Assembly (NCBI GenBank): GCA_963793335.1 | Contig: CAWBZS010000014.1 | Span: 1 to 64,000 of the forward strand | Reading direction: 5' to 3' | Source: Sva-07 sp963793335 | Lineage (GTDB): Bacteria > Actinomycetota > Acidimicrobiia > Acidimicrobiales > Ilumatobacteraceae | Length of the DNA stretch: 64,000 nucleotides | In this document: positions 8,945 to 17,483 of the stretch, one piece after another | Layout of the letters: the number at the start of each line of letters is the position of its first letter | How positions within the stretch are numbered: position 1 is the first letter of the stretch | Program-made: the position numbers and the translations under genes | The notes under the pieces: model-generated | Database searches by the model: none | The model's input: the letters and a program-made list of their open reading frames with translations, nothing else | What the model was told of the DNA's origin: nothing

Positions 8945-10096
8945 TCAGTCCGGGTCGTCGATGAGGGCGCCCAGGCTGTCGGCGGCGTCGTGGTCGCCGC
9001 GGTGCCCGCGGTGGGCGTAGACCCGAGCGAGGGTTTCCACGTGGTCGCCGATGCGTGCTGCGACAGCGGGGAGAGATTCGCCGGCGTCGAGCTGGGTGCT
9101 GGCGTACCAGTGGCGTAGGTCATGGAGTCGGACGTCGCCGGCGCCGGGTACTCGCGCTGTCACGCGCTTGAAGGCTTGGGTGAGCCGGTCTGGTGAAATC
9201 GGTGTGAGTCCAGTCGGGTCGGTCGCAAGATCGGCGATCACGTACCCGTCGGGGTCGAGCTTCGTCCGGATCATGGCGGCGAGCTCTTCCTGTCGTTCGC
9301 GGTGGTTGCGGAGGATCCGGGCGGTGCCGTGGTCGAGGGCGACCTCGCGGGTCTGGTGGCTCTTGGGGTCCTTCTCGATGAGCTTGCCGGTCTTCAAGCG
9401 TGCGACGGAGTGGCGGATCCACAGCACGCGCCGGTCGAGGTCGACCGACGACCATCGCAGTCCGCAGATCTCGCCCCGTCGCGCGCCGGTGGCGGCGAGG
9501 AGTCTGAACGCAACGTGGTTCTCGGGGTTGCGGCTCTCGGCCGCCTCGCGGAGGAGCGCAGTCACGACGGTCGGAGTTGGGGTCGTCCGAGACTGTCGGG
9601 GGACCGCGGGTGGTGTGGCGAGTCGCACGACGTTCCGGTTTGTCCACCCCCACTTCATCGCTTGCTGGAATGCCCCACCGAGGACTGAGTGGTAGCGCTT
9701 GATGGACCCGGGTGACAGGCCGTTCGATCGGAGCCGGACGTAGAAGTCGTCGAAGTCCTTCGGTCCCAGATCCTGGATCATCTTGCCGCCGAGGCGGTCG
9801 GCAGCGACCTTGCGTGCGATCCCGCGGTAGCTCTCGATCGTGCGGGCCTCGCGCCCTCGCTGCTCGAGATGGTCGATGTGGGCGAGCAGGAGCCCTGCGA
9901 CGGACTGGTCGGCGTGGGTCCCGATGGAGTCGACCTCGGCCACGAGTTGGGCGAGTGCCTTGTTGGCCTCGCGCTTGCCGCCGCGGAACGTTCGGCTCAC
10001 GTATCGGGGTCGAGCAGTGATCGGATCCGGCCCTGCGTAGGCGCGGAGCTCCCAGTAATCGGGCTGCCGCTTGAGGCGCAGGCTCCCTCGTGCCAT
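8945..10096 (-). CDS. int: Site-specific tyrosine recombinase (integrase)
   Basis: A 383-residue phage/ICE-type integrase. An N-terminal arm-type DNA-binding domain (GSLRLKRQPDYWELRAY) is followed by a SAM-like core-binding domain (residues about 75-160) and the catalytic domain. Arg lies near 204 (TGARRGEICGLRW), the HxxR box near 325 (HDLRHWYAS) and the nucleophile is Tyr360 (ETLARVYAHRG). ATG 10096 (MARGSLRL) is preferred to one at 10135 because family members begin this way. Its 5' end faces the tRNA-Thr gene 95 bases away, the classical layout at the edge of an element integrated into a tRNA 3' end. The element then extends leftward beyond the window. Confidence 0.93.
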   Translation of the reverse strand: MARGSLRLKRQPDYWELRAYAGPDPITARPRYVSRTFRGGKREANKALAQLVAEVDSIGTHADQSVAGLLLAHIDHLEQRGREARTIESYRGIARKVAADRLGGKMIQDLGPKDFDDFYVRLRSNGLSPGSIKRYHSVLGGAFQQAMKWGWTNRNVVRLATPPAVPRQSRTTPTPTVVTALLREAAESRNPENHVAFRLLAATGARRGEICGLRWSSVDLDRRVLWIRHSVARLKTGKLIEKDPKSHQTREVALDHGTARILRNHRERQEELAAMIRTKLDPDGYVIADLATDPTGLTPISPDRLTQAFKRVTARVPGAGDVRLHDLRHWYASTQLDAGESLPAVAARIGDHVETLARVYAHRGHRGDHDAADSLGALIDDPD

Positions 10097-10113
10097 GAAG
10101 TCACTGTAGTGAA

Positions 10114-10134
10114 ATATGGGACAGATATGGGACA
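10114..10134. repeat. Direct 10-bp repeat upstream of int
   Basis: ATATGGGACA occurs at 10114-10123 and again at 10125-10134, between the integrase start and the tRNA. Short direct repeats here often serve as arm-type recombinase or excisionase sites. That role is inference. Confidence 0.45.
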
Positions 10135-10190
10135 AACCCGGAAACCGGCCGGACCTCTTGGGGCCTCATGCCGATCTACCTGGTGTTTCG

Positions 10191-10266
<76 letters not shown>

Positions 10267-10317
10267 GCGCAGTGAGCGCAGATCGAGATGCTATCGGTGG
10301 GCCCCGACCGTCACGAC

Positions 10318-10356
10318 CGATGTAACGATTGGTGTCTGACACCAAACGTTACATCG
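10318..10356. repeat. GTC(A/T)GAC-core hairpin, copy 1
   Basis: A 19-bp inverted repeat with one mismatch around a single central T; the centre is GGTGTC-T-GACACC. It overlaps the stop codon of the CrtA-like gene. An almost identical sequence in reverse orientation lies at 14224-14254. It has no T-tract, so it is either a tail-less terminator or a dispersed palindrome. Confidence 0.75.
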
Positions 10357-11041
10357 CAAGCGGATTGCGACCGTCCCAGGTGCCGGTTGCGGCATACGGC
10401 TCGAATCGGGCGAACATCTCTTCGGCGTACCAGTCCTCGTCGCGGGTGCGATCGATCACCTCACGGTGTTGCGGCATCGTGTAGGCAAAGGCGCGGGCGG
10501 CAGCGAGCGATTCCCAGAGACTGAACGTTGCGAGGCTCCCCACGGGCGTCTCACCGATGCCGACGACGTCGATCAAGCCGGGCGCCTTGTGCAACTCGAC
10601 GTCGACCACCTCGCTGGCCCTGCCGAAGGCCCGCCAGGATCGTCGGCGCACATCGGCCCGCGTGATGATCGCGACGGGGCCGTCCTTGCTGCCCGGCTGG
10701 AGGCCATCGAGCGGGTCGAACCCCTTCCAGGTTCCGTGTCCGCCGATCGAACGAAGCCGGGTGTGCCAGCTCTGCTCGGCGTGCTGCCACCGACGAGCGA
10801 CGCTGCTGCCGGCGAGGAACCTGTCGAGGTGGACTTCGTCGTCCCAGACAGCGAACAGGGCGCTCCGTGAGAGGTCGGCACCGCGTCCGGTGTTGCTGCC
10901 GCTGCCGGTGCCGAGGAGGCGCCAGAAGACCAGGCCGTCGACGTTGCGGAGTCGGAACCGATCGATGCCGAGCCTCGCTAGGACGACGGGGGTCTTCCAC
11001 GCGGGTTCGTCGATGAGGTGGAACGATGCGATACGACCCAT
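10349..11041 (-). CDS. crtA: Spheroidene monooxygenase-like protein (CrtA family)
   Basis: A 230-residue homologue of CrtA, the oxygenase that adds a keto group at C-2 of acyclic 1-methoxy or 1-hydroxy carotenoids in purple bacteria. Family features include LVFWRLLGTGSG near the N-terminus, RSALFAVWDDEVHLDRFLAG, WHTRLRSIGGHGTWKGFDPL in the middle, and a FSLWESLAAARAFAY stretch toward the end. Length is close to the family's 230-250. It is read away from the plsY-like gene, and the two starts nearly touch. Position beside the carotenoid operon supports a role in pigment oxidation. Several family members act on other substrates, so the exact reaction is inferred. Confidence 0.72.
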   Translation of the reverse strand: MGRIASFHLIDEPAWKTPVVLARLGIDRFRLRNVDGLVFWRLLGTGSGSNTGRGADLSRSALFAVWDDEVHLDRFLAGSSVARRWQHAEQSWHTRLRSIGGHGTWKGFDPLDGLQPGSKDGPVAIITRADVRRRSWRAFGRASEVVDVELHKAPGLIDVVGIGETPVGSLATFSLWESLAAARAFAYTMPQHREVIDRTRDEDWYAEEMFARFEPYAATGTWDGRNPLAM

Positions 11042-11050
11042 GCATCGGCC

Positions 11051-11653
11051 ATGCTGTCACCGATGAGCGCGGATGTGGCAGTCACGATCGTGGTCGGCTA
11101 CCTGGTCGGATCGATCCCGATCGCGAATCTGGTTGCCACCCGGCGTGCGCACATCGACCTGCGAGAGGTCGGTGACCGCAACCCTGGCTTCTGGAACGCC
11201 CGCGAGACGCTTGGCCGCACGGCGGCGATCCCAGTGTTCGTCGGCGACAGCCTGAAAGGGGTCGTCGCTGCGCTCGTCGGCGTGGCCCTCGCTCAGTCGG
11301 GTGACTGGTGGATGCCGTACGTCGGCTGTGGAGCCGCGATGGTCGGGCACTCGTTCCCGGTGTTCGCGCGTTTCCGTGGCGGGCGGAGCATTCTCACGTT
11401 TGCTGGTGGCGCCGCCGTGTTCGCCCCGATCCCGTTCGCTATCTCGATCGGGCTCCTCCTGCTCACGTTCGTCGTTCGTCGCTCGTTCGCGGTCGCCGCC
11501 CGCGTCGGGTTCGTTGCGTTCCCGGTGGTGCAGATCGCCATCGAGGGTCCGTATCGCACTGCTGCCACTGGGGTGCTGATGACGTTCATCGGCGCGCGCT
11601 TCGCGATGGCGGCGCTGGCTGATCGTCGCATCACGCGGCACGAGGAGGAGTAG
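11051..11653 (+). CDS. plsY: PlsY-like glycerol-3-phosphate acyltransferase family membrane protein
   Basis: About 200 residues with five or so hydrophobic segments. PlsY motifs are visible: GYLVGSIPIANLVA at the N-terminus, GDRNPGFWNARETLGR in place of the glycine-rich motif 2, and GHSFPVFARFRGGRSILTF for motif 3. PlsY moves an acyl group from acyl-phosphate to glycerol-3-phosphate, the first step of phospholipid synthesis. The N-terminal glycine-rich motif is not classical, so the substrate could differ. It lies inside the carotenoid cluster, facing the glycosyltransferase gene tail to tail (4 bases apart). A role in acylating a glycosylated pigment is possible but speculative. ATG 11063 is an alternative start. 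Confidence 0.75.
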   Translation: MLSPMSADVAVTIVVGYLVGSIPIANLVATRRAHIDLREVGDRNPGFWNARETLGRTAAIPVFVGDSLKGVVAALVGVALAQSGDWWMPYVGCGAAMVGHSFPVFARFRGGRSILTFAGGAAVFAPIPFAISIGLLLLTFVVRRSFAVAARVGFVAFPVVQIAIEGPYRTAATGVLMTFIGARFAMAALADRRITRHEEE

Positions 11654-11657
11654 CGCA

Positions 11658-12764
11658 TCAGGTGTAGCTGCGGCCCCGCCAGGTCTGGCGCCCTCGCCGC
11701 GCGATCCCGCGGGCGATCGCGAGCGCAGCCAGCGGGTCGGCAAGCGGGCTCGCCCAGTACGCAGCGTCGACGCGGTCGTAGGCGCGGCGGGTGCCGAACA
11801 GGGTGCCGAGACGTGCGGCGGCCAGCACGACGTCGACCAGGGCATCGGCCGCAGTGCCGCGCCGCAGCAGGAGCCGGGGCAGCGGCAGCACCTGGGTGAG
11901 CACCACGATCGCCAGGTCGAACAGCTGGCGGTCGCGAGGCTCCACACCGGGGAGCGCGAGCGAGCGGCCCCACCCGTTCCAGACATCCCCGAACGACTCG
12001 AACATGCGCACCGTCAGCAGCTCGCTGGCGTCGAGGAACCCCACCCGCTGACCGTCGGTGGCGAGGTGCCGAGCGAGTGCGAGGTCTTCGACGACGTCGT
12101 TGCGTACACGCTCCATCCCACCGCTCGCCAGGAACGGTGTGCGGGGGAACACCATGCACTGCCCGTTGGCCATCGTGCGGTCGGGCCGGCTCGGTGCTGC
12201 GCCGGGCGGACCGAATCGGTACACGAGCGTGGTCAGCATCGCGGGATGCAGCCAGCGGCTCCCGGCGGTGGGGCATTCGAATCGTCCGCCGACGGTCAGC
12301 AGATCGAGCCGGTCCCCGACGGCCCGCGCCACCACGGCGGTCGGGAGACGAGGGTCGGGTCGGGCATCGGCGTCGAGGGTGACCACCCAGTCGGATGCTG
12401 CCGCCTCGATGCCCTGCTGCAACGCCCACGCCTTGCCCGCCCATCCGTCCGGCAGCGCCACGCCCGGCACCACTCGCGCCCCCGCGGCGGTGGCGATGTC
12501 AGCGGTGCCGTCGCTCGACTGGTCGTCGACCACGATCACCTCCTGAACGCCGGGTGCGCCGACGATCGCGTCGAGCAGTGGACCGATGCGCGCGGCTTCG
12601 TCGCGAGCGGGCACCACCACGGCGATCGACTGAACCGGGGTGAGTGTGGGCCGCACCGGCGGCGCGACCCTGGCGGCCTTGGCGATGCGCGAGATCGCCA
12701 CCACACCAGCCGCAACTCGCGCCACCAGCAGGAGCCGTGTGAACGATCGAACCAGTGTGCGCAC
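11658..12764 (-). CDS. Family 2 glycosyltransferase, carotenoid type (CruC/CrtQ-like)
   Basis: A 368-residue GT2 protein. An N-terminal hydrophobic segment (LLLVARVAAGVVAI) is followed by the GT-A core: VVVPARDEAARIGPLL, VDDQSSDGTAD for UDP-sugar binding, LPDGWAGKAWALQQG, and TLDADARPDP with the metal-binding Asp residues. Hydrophobic segments close the protein (LFDLAIVVLTQVLPLP). GWAGKAWA is typical of the carotenoid and hopanoid-associated GT2 branch. It ends the crtE-crtI-crtB-cruF-desaturase series, 16 bases after the desaturase stop, so attaching a sugar to the hydroxylated carotenoid is the likely job. Confidence 0.78.
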   Translation of the reverse strand: MRTLVRSFTRLLLVARVAAGVVAISRIAKAARVAPPVRPTLTPVQSIAVVVPARDEAARIGPLLDAIVGAPGVQEVIVVDDQSSDGTADIATAAGARVVPGVALPDGWAGKAWALQQGIEAAASDWVVTLDADARPDPRLPTAVVARAVGDRLDLLTVGGRFECPTAGSRWLHPAMLTTLVYRFGPPGAAPSRPDRTMANGQCMVFPRTPFLASGGMERVRNDVVEDLALARHLATDGQRVGFLDASELLTVRMFESFGDVWNGWGRSLALPGVEPRDRQLFDLAIVVLTQVLPLPRLLLRRGTAADALVDVVLAAARLGTLFGTRRAYDRVDAAYWASPLADPLAALAIARGIARRGRQTWRGRSYT

Positions 12765-12780
12765 GATCAGCTCCGGTCTC

Positions 12781-14247
12781 TCACGCCAGGTCCTCGGCGA
12801 TCATGTCGGCGACGATCTTGGCGCTCGTGGTCACCAGCGGAAGACCCCCGCCGGGATGGCTCGACCCGCCCACCAGGTACAGGCCGGCCCGTGCGCCACG
12901 ATTCGCGGGACGCACGAATGCAGCCCGCTTGCCGTTCGACGACGTGCCGTAGATCGCCCCGCCTGGTGAGCGGTATCGGTTGGCGATGTCGGCGGGCGTC
13001 ATCGTGTGGGTGAACTCGATGCGCGACCGCAGCTCGACACCCCGGTCCGCGAGCCGATCGAGCACCAGGTCGCCATAGGCGTCGGCGTCGACCTCGACAT
13101 CGGGCGGGGTGTTGACCAGGAGGAACCAGTTCTCGTTGCCGTCGGGCGCCTGGCTCGGGTCGGTCACCGACGACACGCAGGCATAGATCGTCGGATCGTC
13201 GGCGAGCTGTCCGGCGTCGAGTTGGTCGTACTCGGTTCGGTAGCTGCTCGAGAACCACACGTTGTGGTGGTGAAGCACCGGGGTCCGACCCCGAACGCCT
13301 GCGCACAGCACGAAGCCGCTCGTGGAGCGCTTCGCCCGGCGAACCCGCTTCAGCGCCGTCGCATCTGGGAGGAGATCGGCGTAGAGGTACTCGGCGTCGA
13401 CGTTGGCCACCACGATGTCGGCGTCGACGACCGACCCGTCGGCCAACTCGACCCCAGACACGGCTCCCGCTCCAGCGCTGGTCACCCGGGCGACCTCGGT
13501 GCCGGTGTGGACCTCGACGCCAGCCGCTCGGGCGACCCGCTCGAACGCGGCCCGGATCGCATCGAGGCCACCGGTCGGGTACCAGCACCCGTAGCGGGAT
13601 TCGATGTGGGGGATGCAGCCGAGCGTGGCCGGTGCACCGTAGGGCGACGAGCCCGAGTAGGTCGCATAGCGGCCGGCCCACTGCACGAGTCGAGGGTCGT
13701 CGAAGAACGACTCGGCGGATCGCTGCAGGGTGCGCATCGGGTCGATGGCGGTGAGGTCGAGCGGTGATCGCATCCGGCGTGCGAGCGCGATGGGGTTGGC
13801 CATCGGTCCAGCGAAGAAGGTGCGATCGGCCACGTCCCAGATGCGCCGTCCGCGGGCATCGAACCTGCGCCACTGGTCGCCTGCTCCCGGCGCGAACGCA
13901 TCGAACGCTGCGGCGGTGTCGTCATCGCCGTCGGGCACCGTGAGTGACGAACCGTCGGGCCAGCGGTACACGAACTGCGGATCGAGGCGAACGAGGTCGA
14001 CCTGTTCGTCGAGGCTGGTCCCGGCCACGCGGAACACGTCGTCGAACAGATGGGGCAACGTGACCAGTGACGGGCCGATGTCGAACGTGTAGCCGCTGCG
14101 CGTGTACGTGGCGAGCTTGCCGCCGACGACGTCGTTGCGCTCGAACATCGTCACCCGGTGCCCGGCGGCCTGCAGCCGGATGGCCGCGGCCAGCCCACCG
14201 ACGCCGCTCCCGATCACCACGACGTCACGTTTGGTGTCAGACACCAT
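12781..14247 (-). CDS. crtD: CrtI-family FAD-dependent carotenoid desaturase (CrtD-like)
   Basis: A 488-residue flavoprotein with the N-terminal dinucleotide fold VVVIGSGVGGLAAAIRLQAA and acidic ribose-binding end FERN. A C-terminal FAD region reads GLYLVGGSSHPGGGLPLVTT. It is a second member of the phytoene desaturase family, distinct from the crtI copy further up the operon. Beside a CruF-type hydratase and a glycosyltransferase, the expected reaction is 3,4-desaturation of a 1-hydroxy carotenoid (CrtD). A diapolycopene oxidase-like role cannot be excluded. ATG 14247 is used; GTG 14256 is possible. Either way it overlaps the end of cruF by 11-20 bases, pointing to coupled translation. Confidence 0.8.
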   Translation of the reverse strand: MVSDTKRDVVVIGSGVGGLAAAIRLQAAGHRVTMFERNDVVGGKLATYTRSGYTFDIGPSLVTLPHLFDDVFRVAGTSLDEQVDLVRLDPQFVYRWPDGSSLTVPDGDDDTAAAFDAFAPGAGDQWRRFDARGRRIWDVADRTFFAGPMANPIALARRMRSPLDLTAIDPMRTLQRSAESFFDDPRLVQWAGRYATYSGSSPYGAPATLGCIPHIESRYGCWYPTGGLDAIRAAFERVARAAGVEVHTGTEVARVTSAGAGAVSGVELADGSVVDADIVVANVDAEYLYADLLPDATALKRVRRAKRSTSGFVLCAGVRGRTPVLHHHNVWFSSSYRTEYDQLDAGQLADDPTIYACVSSVTDPSQAPDGNENWFLLVNTPPDVEVDADAYGDLVLDRLADRGVELRSRIEFTHTMTPADIANRYRSPGGAIYGTSSNGKRAAFVRPANRGARAGLYLVGGSSHPGGGLPLVTTSAKIVADMIAEDLA

Positions 14248-14254
14248 TCGTGAC
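14224..14254. repeat. GTC(A/T)GAC-core hairpin, copy 2
   Basis: Centre GGTGTC-A-GACACC with 15-bp arms and two mismatches. Read on the minus strand it matches the 10318-10356 element almost base for base. It spans the stop of cruF and the start of the next desaturase, so here the repeat is also coding. Confidence 0.72.
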
Positions 14255-14959
14255 ACCGAGCTTGCGGGCGACGGCGGCGGTTGCGAGCGGGATCATGGCC
14301 GCGCCGCCGACGGTGGCGACCACAGGGTCCCGGAAGTAGCGGGCGAAGCCGATCGTCTCCATCACGCCCATGTAGGCGTACTCGCCGATGAGCGTCCCGT
14401 CGGCGTCCTGTGCCCGCTCGCTCGGTGGCAGTGCTGCTTCGAGGAGGGCCATCACCCCGAGGCCGGTGACGAACCACCCGACGTAGTTGCTGAGCGGGAT
14501 GCCGCGGTACACACCTCGTGTGGCCCACTTCCAGTATCCCTCGCCGACCATCTGGGGGTCGAGGAACAGGTCCCAGGCCGTGAGGGCCGCTGCGCCGACC
14601 ACGATGCGCGTGGCTGGTGTCGATCGCTCACCGAGCGCGGCGTGGGCGGTCTCCCGAGCCGGCAGGCCGAGCGCGAACCAGGCCAGCGGCACGATCGCGG
14701 GTACGTGGGCGATCTGGGGCTGTAGCGCCGAGGTGTAGGCGTAGCGCCCAAACGGCACACCTGTCGCGGTGCCGACCCGTTCGACGATCGTGGTGCCGAC
14801 CGCCGTGGCGGAGCCGGCGAGTGCGGCCTGGCGGGTACCCCAGTGCCGCACGGCGTTCGCTGCGGTGGTGGTGAACGATCCCACGACCACCACCGTCGAC
14901 AGCACCCGACGCGCTCGCCCGCCCTGGGGCAGCAGTGGGGTGGCGATCATGCCCGCCAC
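14237..14959 (-). CDS. cruF: CruF-type carotenoid 1',2'-hydratase (DUF422 membrane protein)
   Basis: About 240 residues with six or so membrane segments. The DUF422/CruF signature is clear: ALTAWDLFLDPQMV, then EGYWKWATRGVYRGIPLSNY followed by VGWFVTG. CruF hydrates the end double bond of acyclic carotenoids, giving the 1'-hydroxy group that a glycosyltransferase can use. The start is uncertain: GTG 14959 or ATG 14950 fit, as a longer frame runs into a hairpin repeat at 15004-15052 and then crtB. It sits between crtB and the crtD-like gene on the same strand. Confidence 0.85.
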   Translation of the reverse strand: MAGMIATPLLPQGGRARRVLSTVVVVGSFTTTAANAVRHWGTRQAALAGSATAVGTTIVERVGTATGVPFGRYAYTSALQPQIAHVPAIVPLAWFALGLPARETAHAALGERSTPATRIVVGAAALTAWDLFLDPQMVGEGYWKWATRGVYRGIPLSNYVGWFVTGLGVMALLEAALPPSERAQDADGTLIGEYAYMGVMETIGFARYFRDPVVATVGGAAMIPLATAAVARKLGVTNGV

Positions 14960-15003
14960 GGTGATCGCGCCGGACGCCGTGGCGACCCATCCAGCCCACC
15001 GTG

Positions 15004-15052
15004 GTTCTCGTGAACTCGTGCGCGAACTATTCCCGCACGAGTTCACGAGAAC
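15004..15052. repeat. 48-bp hairpin family, copy 1
   Basis: A 19-bp perfect inverted repeat with an 11-base centre that pairs further. The left arm starts GTTCTCGTGAACTCGTG. It lies after the crtB stop and before cruF. Near-identical copies are at 50704-50751 and 52504-52552. Confidence 0.85.
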
Positions 15053-15083
15053 GCAACTGGTCGGTCGATGGTGGGGCCTGGGT

Positions 15084-16009
15084 TCACGGGAGCAGGAGTT
15101 TGGCCACCATCGTGGCCTTCTCGATCGTGGACACGCTCGCCCGTGAGGAGAACACGTCGTAGTCGTTCGCTTCGATCTTGTCGAGGATGCGCCCGTACAG
15201 CGTGTGCGCCGCACCGACGCACTTGGCCGACTGCTCAGGCAGCATGTCGATGCCGACCTGTGCCGATCGGTAGAGCTCGCGGCACCGGTCGATCTCGAAG
15301 CGCATCAACGCGATGAACTCGGGGGTGACGGTGCGCTGGGTGAGGTCGGCGCCGAATCGTGCGATGTCCTCCTGGGGCACGTACTGGCGCCCGCGGTCGA
15401 GGTCTTCGTCGATGTCGCGGAGGAAGTTCGTCAGCTGGAATGCGTTGCCGAGGTCGCGGGCATGCGGAAGTGCGGTGTCGTAGTCGGTCGGCTCGAGGAT
15501 CGGCAGCATCAGCTCGCCGATCACCGCAGCGGAGCCGTCCATGTACACGAGTAGGTCGTCCCAGGTGGCGTAGCGCTCGACGGTGAGGTCCATCGTCATC
15601 GACGCCATGAACCGACGGAAGCCGCCGGGATCGATGTCGAAGGCTCGCACGGTGTGGACGACGGCCTTGAGCACTGGATCGTCGGAGTGTCCGCGTCGAG
15701 GTCAGCGAAGAATCGGTCGCCGAAGTCGGCCAACGCAGCCGCACGGACCTCGGTGGGAACGTCGCGACCGCCCTGTGACGGGATCTCGTCGACGATGTCG
15801 TCGGCGTAGCGGGCGAATGCGTAGAGCGCGTGCACGTGATGCTGCTTGACCTTCGGCAGCGCCTTGGTCGACCAGTAGTAGGTGGTGCCGTGACGTTTGT
15901 TGAACTCGCGACACAACTCGTAACTCTCGTCGAGTGTGACGGGGCCCTCCGGAAGGAGGTGCGTGGTGGGCGTCGGCGGCGTACGGCGCAGCCGAGACGG
16001 CAGCCTCAC
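15084..16009 (-). CDS. crtB: Phytoene synthase, frame broken near 15685
   Basis: Condenses two geranylgeranyl diphosphates to phytoene. The first part, from GTG 16009, carries the Asp-rich motif ARYADDIVDE. The second part, in another frame to the stop at 15084, carries the second motif NFLRDIDEDLDRGRQYVP and the FRRFMASMTMDL region. The break lies at about 15680-15690, where adding one base gives a continuous protein (DLDAGHSDDPVLKAVVHTVR) of about 308 residues, normal for the family. The GTG overlaps the crtI stop (GTGA). An essential cluster member with a lone one-base gap suggests a sequence error rather than loss. Confidence 0.88.
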
Positions 16010-17483
16010 GTGGCCCGCGACTTCGCGTACTGGTCCACCCGCTCAGCGGCGAGCTTGCCCGACACGAGCACCATCGGCACGCCGACGCCGGGAAGCGTCG
16101 ACGAGCCGGTGAAGACGAGGCCGGGCACCTTCTTGTTGACGTTGTTCGGACGGAACGGGCCCGTCTGGAAGAAGGTGTGCGCAAGTGCGAACGGTGTGCC
16201 CTGCTCCATGCCCATTCGCTTCCAGTCCTCGGGGTCGTAGATCTCCTCGACGACCACCTCGGTGGGGTACCCGAGCGAGTCGACCCGCCGCGCAGGCTGT
16301 CGACGATCGTGTCGCGTTCCTTCGACCAGTCGATCGTGCCGCTCAGGTTCGGGGTCGGCTCGAGCACGTAGATGCTGGAGTGGCCTTCCGGGGCCAGCGA
16401 TGGATCGTCGAGGCTGTGCAGCGTGACGAGGATCGACGGATCGGGCATCCGCACACCATCATCGATCAGTGCCTTGAACGAGCCGTCCCAGTCGTCACCG
16501 AAGTGGATGTTGTGATGGCTGGCGTCATCGGGCGGCGTGCCCTTCACGCCGGCCACCCACAACAGACACGACGGCGAGTACTTGCCGGTCCGAGCAGCGC
16601 GCGGCGCACGGATACCGGGGAGCAGTTCGTCGTACGCGACCGGGAGGTCGACGTTGCAGACCACGGCATCGGCGGTGACTCGTTCGGAACCGGCGATCTC
16701 CACACCGGTGACCGCTCCCCCGGGCTTGCGCAGGATGCGCGTGACCGGCGATGAGTATCGAATGTCGACGCCGGCATCGGTGACGGCGTTCGCGAGACCA
16801 GCGGCCATCATGTGCATCCCGCCTTCGGGCACGAACACGCCTTCGACGGAGTCCATGTAGGTGATCACCGCGTACAGCGCGAGCGCTTCGTACGGGGCGA
16901 GCCCGGCGTACATCGACTGGAAGCTGAAGATGCGCTGCAGGCGATCGTCGTCGAAGAACGACGCCACCTTGGGGCCGAGCTTGCCGAATCCGCCGAGCTT
17001 GACGAGTTCGAGGCCGGACTTCCACGGCTTGATCAGGTCGAGTGGCGTGTTGAAGTTCGCGTCGATGAACGAATCCATCTCCGCCCGGTACAGCTTCTCG
17101 AGCCAGACACAGAAGCGACCGAACGCCTCGGCGTCCTTGTCGCCCGAGAACTGCCGGATCTCCTCGGTCATCGCCTCGCGGCCGTGGCGCACGAAGAGCG
17201 TGGATCCGTCGGAATACACCGCCCGGTACATCGGGTCGACCGGGTTGATCGTGACGTAGTCCTTCATCTCGGCACCCGCAGCGTTGAACGCGGTCTCGAG
17301 GAGGTTCGGCATCGTGAGCACCGTCGGCCCGTTGTCGAGTCGGAAACCGCCCTCGGTGATCATTCCGGCTCGGCCGCCGGGAATCGCGTCACGTTCGACG
17401 ATGGTGACGTCATGGCCGGCACCGACGAGGTGGGCAGCGGCCGAGAGCCCTCCCAGACCTGCACCAACAACAACAACCTTCAT
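16006..17483 (-). CDS. crtI: Phytoene desaturase, frame broken near 16285
   Basis: Introduces the double bonds that turn phytoene into lycopene or a related polyene. The N-terminus MKVVVVGAGLGGLSAAAHLV is the FAD-binding fold, with the family's GGRAGMITEGGFRLDNGPT region after it. The frame is good until TIVDSLRG, then changes. The true end (VVVEEIYDPEDWKRMGMEQG, then VFTGSSTLPGVGVPMVL) is in another frame, closing at 16006. One missing base near 16285 would restore about 492 residues. The ATG overlaps the crtE stop (TGATG) and its own stop overlaps crtB, so crtEIB are one tight operon. Confidence 0.9.

Noticed and set aside
1..10190. Second copy of the tRNA-Thr 3' end (attachment repeat) inside the window
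   Set aside because: None found by eye, so the other element end must lie outside.
10349..11041. Heme-degrading or antibiotic biosynthesis monooxygenase in place of CrtA
   Set aside because: Those proteins are about 100 residues. This one is 230, has the CrtA-type FWRLLGTG region, and lies beside carotenoid genes.
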